DNA from: CAYYWP01 sp050176585
Lineage (GTDB): Bacteria; Desulfobacterota; Binatia; HRBIN30; CADEER01
DNA: 53,187 bases
Direction of reading: 5' to 3'
Assembly (NCBI GenBank): GCA_050176585.1
Contig: JBFXHX010000028.1
Coordinates: forward strand, 1 to 53,187
Numbering within the stretch: position 1 is the stretch's first letter; each line of letters starts with the position of its first letter. The notes beneath the pieces are model-generated. The model made no database searches and was not told the origin of the DNA. It saw only the letters and a list, made by a program, of their open reading frames with translations. Of the stretch, positions 49,997 through 53,187 are shown piece after piece. A program made the position numbers and the translations under genes.

Positions 49997-51091
49997 TCAC
50001 GGCCCCGTGGGCGGCAGCAGATAGAGAGTGATGGCGAAGATCAGATAGACCGTCAGCACCAGCACCCCGATGAACCAGGCTGCGCGGCCGGTGCTGCAAA
50101 CCACCGACGCCGTGAGGGTGGCGATCAGCATCATGACCACTGCGCCAGGCCAGAACTGCAGGTTCATCGGCGCCGGGCCGATGACATAGCTGGCGAGGAC
50201 CAGCACCGGCGCAACGAACAAGGCGATCTGGGCCGCGCTCCCCAACGCAATGGACACGCTGAGGTCGAGCCGGTCCTTCCGCGCCGCCGAAAAGGCCGAC
50301 GCCATCTCCGCGGCGCCGCCCGCCAGCGCCACGACGATGAACCCCACAAACGCAGGCGTCATCCCCAGGGTCACCGCCGCTTCCTGTACCGACTCGACGA
50401 AGATCTCGCTCGTCAATCCGACCAGCACCGTGACCGCGGCCAGTGTTCCCACGGCGACGCCAATCGGCCAGGTCGCCTCTCCGGGTTCCGCTTCTTCCGC
50501 CGCGGCGAAGAGGTCGGGATGCGTCTTCAGCGAGAACAACAGCCCCAGAGCATAGGTCGCGATGAGCAACACGCCCAGGCACACGCTCAACGTCTGCGTG
50601 AAGTCTGCCGATTGCGCGGCGTCCGCACTGATCAGGGCCGAAGGAACCAGCAACGCGATCGTCGCCACAAACAACTGCACATCCTGCAGCCGCGCGGTCG
50701 CCGGGTTGAATTCCTGCGTGTGGTATCTCAGTCCGCCGAGGAGCAACGACGTCCCCAACATGAAGAGCGAGTTGGTGACGATCGCGCCGGCGAGGGATGC
50801 CTTCACCAACATGTACTGGCCCGCGTGCAAGGCCGTGAGCGCGATGATCAACTCCGTGAGATTTCCCAGTGTGGCGTTGAGCAGCCCGCCGACCGCATCG
50901 CCCGTTTTGGCGGCTACCGATTCGGTCGCGCGACTGAGCAGCGCCGCCAGCGGCACGATGGCGAGCATGGACAGAAAGAAGAGCAACGTGTGCGCGTGCG
51001 GGGCGATCCTCTGACCCACGAAGACCACGGGGACGAACAGCAGCAGCCATAGGATCGGATTGCGACGGATCTCCTCGAGGAGGTGGTGCAT
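49997..51091 (-). CDS. cax: Calcium/proton antiporter (CaxA/ChaA family)
   Basis: 364 residues, about 11 membrane helices. Two repeat motifs with the transport acidic residues: LLNATLGNLTELIIALTAL near residue 80 and VVALAGGAAEMASAFSAA near 265. Exchanges cytoplasmic Ca2+ (or other cations) for protons. Complete and intact although the genes on both sides are damaged. Confidence 0.92.
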   Translation of the reverse strand: MHHLLEEIRRNPILWLLLFVPVVFVGQRIAPHAHTLLFFLSMLAIVPLAALLSRATESVAAKTGDAVGGLLNATLGNLTELIIALTALHAGQYMLVKASLAGAIVTNSLFMLGTSLLLGGLRYHTQEFNPATARLQDVQLFVATIALLVPSALISADAAQSADFTQTLSVCLGVLLIATYALGLLFSLKTHPDLFAAAEEAEPGEATWPIGVAVGTLAAVTVLVGLTSEIFVESVQEAAVTLGMTPAFVGFIVVALAGGAAEMASAFSAARKDRLDLSVSIALGSAAQIALFVAPVLVLASYVIGPAPMNLQFWPGAVVMMLIATLTASVVCSTGRAAWFIGVLVLTVYLIFAITLYLLPPTGP

Positions 51092-51113
51092 CGGCCGTGC
51101 CCCCTTGTTGTGG

Positions 51114-51765
51114 CTACCCGCCCAGGGCGATCGTAATCAGCACCAGCACGACGCCGAGCAGCGTCAGCCCCGTTGCGATGCGCAGCGAGTTGCCGCCGAC
51201 TATCTGGCCCCAGCGCGCCCCGAGGAAGAACAGGAGGGTGAGCGCGATTGCATTCGAGAGCCGGACGGCAAGGTTGGGATCCGACACCGCAAGGTACGGT
51301 ACGACTACCGGCAGCGTGCGACGACGATGACCAGCGCGACCGCCACCCCGCCGAGCAGGTCTGCGCGGTGGACGCGGGGTGGTTCAGGCTGTGCAAGGCG
51401 GACAGCGGTGAATACCCACCGATACATCTGCCCACGCTCGACGGGCGTCAACAGCGCTCCAGCCGGTCGTCGAACTCGTTGCCGATGAGCTGCAGGGCGG
51501 CCGCCTCGTTCGGCGCGGCGCGCACGTCGCGTGCCAGGCGCGCCTTGCGTCCGCGCTCGAAGAGCTCGGTGAGCACGTACATGACCCCGTCGACGATCGC
51601 CCAGGCGAGGTTGCAGCCGAGGATGCCGATGAAGAGTGCCCGGTTGTCGGCTTCGTCGAGTCCGAGCCGCACCGCGCCGGTGAAGCCGAGCGCCATGATC
51701 AGCCCGAAGAGGATCTCTCCCAACCGGCCGGCGGGATCGAGGTAGCGCCGAATGAATGCAAGCAT
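51114..51765 (-). pseudogene. VIT/CCC1-like membrane protein gene with two frameshifts
   Basis: From ATG at 51765 the frame encodes YLDPAGRLGEILFGLIMALG and IGILGCNLAWAIVDGVMYVL, typical of the VIT-like transporter family, up to a stop at 51448. Homology continues in the next frame (TPVERGQMYRWVFTAVRLA) after a probable one-base loss near 51450, then changes frame again near 51311-51320 and runs to TAG at 51114 (VRLSNAIALTLLFFLGARWG, LLGVVLVLITIALGG). Two shifts in one gene mean a pseudogene or poor sequence here. Confidence 0.65.
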
Positions 51766-51929
51766 TGGTGCCGCGTCAGGCCGCCGAGGATCGACTCAAC
51801 GGCGGCCAGCAGGACCCTTTCAGAATGACGCGCACCAGCACGGGCCTCCTCCCCCGAGAGCAACCACGCCCTGTTGTCTAGTCGGCGTATAGTCCATTAC
51901 TGCTAGGGTGTCCACTTGAGCCGCGCTGA

Positions 51930-52190
51930 AGCGACGGGTTGTCCCAGAATTGGGAGCGACATCTACTCGCGCTATCTTGTTGTGCCGACTTCTCGCCATC
52001 GCCGCGGGTTACGCCATCGGGAAGATCTCGATAGTTCGGCGCCGTGGCGATGCTGTCCACCGGCCTGGCCATCGAAACCGTTGCTCCGAAGTCAGCGCCG
52101 CCGGCAATGGTCGGCACCCTCGGCCTCGTGATGTTCGTCTATGAGATTCTCGCCAGGAACGCGCGCTTGAACCGTGACGCCACGCGAGGG
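51930..52190 (+). pseudogene. Degraded fragment resembling an AspT/YidE-type membrane transporter
   Basis: One frame gives AILLCRLLAIAAGYAIGKIS and another, starting about 52035, gives STGLAIETVAPKSAPPAMVG followed by TLGLVMFVYEIL. Together they resemble the first two helices of aspartate-alanine exchanger family proteins, joined by a frameshift. Nothing recognisable follows. The rest of the 51766-52275 gap shows no gene. Confidence 0.3.
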
Positions 52191-52275
52191 AGTGAATTTC
52201 GTCGATGTCGTTCAAAGAGGCGATGTACATCGCCGCACGCTGGCTCGGCGGGACATCAGACTGTCCGACTTTCTC

Positions 52276-53181
52276 TCACTTCCAGGGCCGGAAATCTGGA
52301 AAGGCGACCGTCATGCCAAATCGCACTGTCGTCTGGGGAGCTGCCGGCGCGGAATGACGGTAGGCCATCCACTCTCCACTGACGAAGAAGTTGATCGGCG
52401 GCGATCCCTCGCGCACGAATACGCGACCGATACCGAAGCTCAGCGGTAACAGCGTCGGAGTGTCGTGTCGCCAGTTGTGGACCCACGTGGCGTCTGCGGA
52501 TTTCACGTACCAACCACCGGGGAGAGCCGCCAGCAAGACGGGCTGGAAGAGGAGCGTGTTCACGGACTGGCGGTCGGGAGATGTATAGGCGAAGGAAATC
52601 GGGTTCTGGATCAAGCATCCGACGAGCAACCAAGGGACACCCTTGTAAAGCGCAGCGAAAAGCGGACCCGCTTGCCATGCTCCTTGACCCGCAGCCTTGT
52701 CCGTTGCGGTCGGAAAGACGAACGTCGGCCCCACCGCCATTGTCAGTCCACTCTGGCCTGGGCCACGGGAGAACTATGGCATCGAACAATTGCATATCGC
52801 CAAACTCGGTGCGCGTGGCGCTGCCCTTACCGGTCGGGACGGTGACGAGGAAGAAACTGGGTCGGATGAGTTGGACGAATGGCAGCAGGCTGAATCTCGG
52901 GATGCGTGGGATGATGGCGCGAAGGACCACCCTGTTGGTCTGCGCGTCCGTACCGTAGGCGGTGTATAAGCGTCCTGCACGAAAATCTGCGGCAGCGTCG
53001 TCAGCGGATCAGAGAACTCCTTTGCCAGCCGCTCGCGGTTCGTAGTGTCCACCTCATCCTCATCGGCTTGTGCGAAGGCAGCGGGCGCTCCGAAGAAGAC
53101 CGAGCCTGGCAACAGGGCAAGGGCGAGCAAGGCTGCCGTGGCGACCAGGGCGAACGCGGCGCTGCGGGCAAGAGCCGGCAT
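52276..53181 (-). pseudogene. Outer-membrane protein gene broken by two frameshifts
   Basis: ATG at 53181 begins a signal peptide (AFALVATAALLALALLPGSV, ending near AAFAQA) and a mature start LAKEFSDPLTTLPQIFVQD. Near 52960 the frame changes (TDAQTNRVVLRAIIPRIP, FVQLIRPSFFLVTVP) and near 52745 it changes again (MAVGPTFVFPTATDKAAGQG, LLVGCLIQNPISFAY), ending VRFGMTVAFPDFRPWK. The pieces join into one protein of about 300 residues resembling a family of predicted outer-membrane beta-barrels often annotated as neuromedin U-like. Either a pseudogene or sequence errors near the window end. Confidence 0.55.
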
Positions 53182-53187
53182 CAGATG

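Noticed and set aside
1..53187. tRNA, rRNA, CRISPR arrays, insertion sequences, integrases or attachment sites
   Set aside because: None recognised by reading both strands; no transposase or integrase motifs and no regularly spaced repeats were seen.

Overview
The window is high-G+C DNA, apparently from a Gram-negative, selenocysteine-using bacterium with methylotrophic and hydrocarbon-oxidising genes. The Gram-negative reading rests on an alginate-export-type beta-barrel, a set of type IV minor prepilins and a dihaem cytochrome with a signal peptide. I cannot assign a taxon. No tRNA, rRNA, CRISPR array or insertion sequence was recognised.

Layout. 1-6.0 kb: the 3' end of an HpaB-type flavin monooxygenase gene, a hydantoinase/oxoprolinase pair (hyuA, hyuB, minus strand) and an M20 amidohydrolase. 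6.06-6.66 kb: an AhpD-like gene whose active-site CxxC is written Cys-x-x-UGA. 7.0-12.6 kb: a toluene-4-monooxygenase-like diiron system (E, then a polysaccharide deacetylase and an M24 peptidase-like gene, then A, B, C, D) with no reductase. 12.8-22.6 kb: what looks like the complete N-methylglutamate route for methylamine (mgsABC, mgdBCD, mgdA, gmaS). 22.7-23.3 kb: a second AhpD-like CxxU gene just downstream of gmaS. 23.5-30.6 kb: two xanthine-dehydrogenase-family molybdenum subunits, an N-carbamoylsarcosine-amidase-like isochorismatase and a Rieske oxygenase. 30.6-34.0 kb: a small unknown protein, an alpha/beta hydrolase, a SnoaL-like protein and an outer-membrane porin. 34.0-36.2 kb: tex (minus strand). 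36.5-41.2 kb: a second diiron monooxygenase (beta, effector, propane-monooxygenase-like alpha, lone 2Fe-2S ferredoxin), a GntR/UTRA regulator and a glutathione transferase. 41.4-49.0 kb: a glycine-zipper protein, a minor prepilin operon, a dihaem cytochrome and an AstE/AspA-like deacylase. 49.2-53.2 kb: a calcium/proton antiporter among several broken genes.

Main discovery. Both AhpD-like genes look like selenoprotein genes that ordinary gene calling would split or truncate at an in-frame UGA. In each the UGA sits at the second position of CxxC, homology continues in frame after it, the His four residues downstream is kept, and a 7-bp perfect hairpin with a 5-nt loop carrying G in its first two positions begins 9-11 nt after the UGA. 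That matches the bacterial SECIS architecture, and the two hairpins differ in sequence but share geometry. Sec would replace the reactive (AhpD Cys133-like) thiol.

How the parts may fit (inference). Oxygenases and amidohydrolases could release methylamine or N-methyl amino acids from an N-methylated substrate, GMA synthetase/NMG synthase/NMG dehydrogenase would pass the methyl group to tetrahydrofolate, and the Sec-containing AhpD-like proteins could deal with peroxides made by diiron or flavin enzymes. The substrate is unknown.
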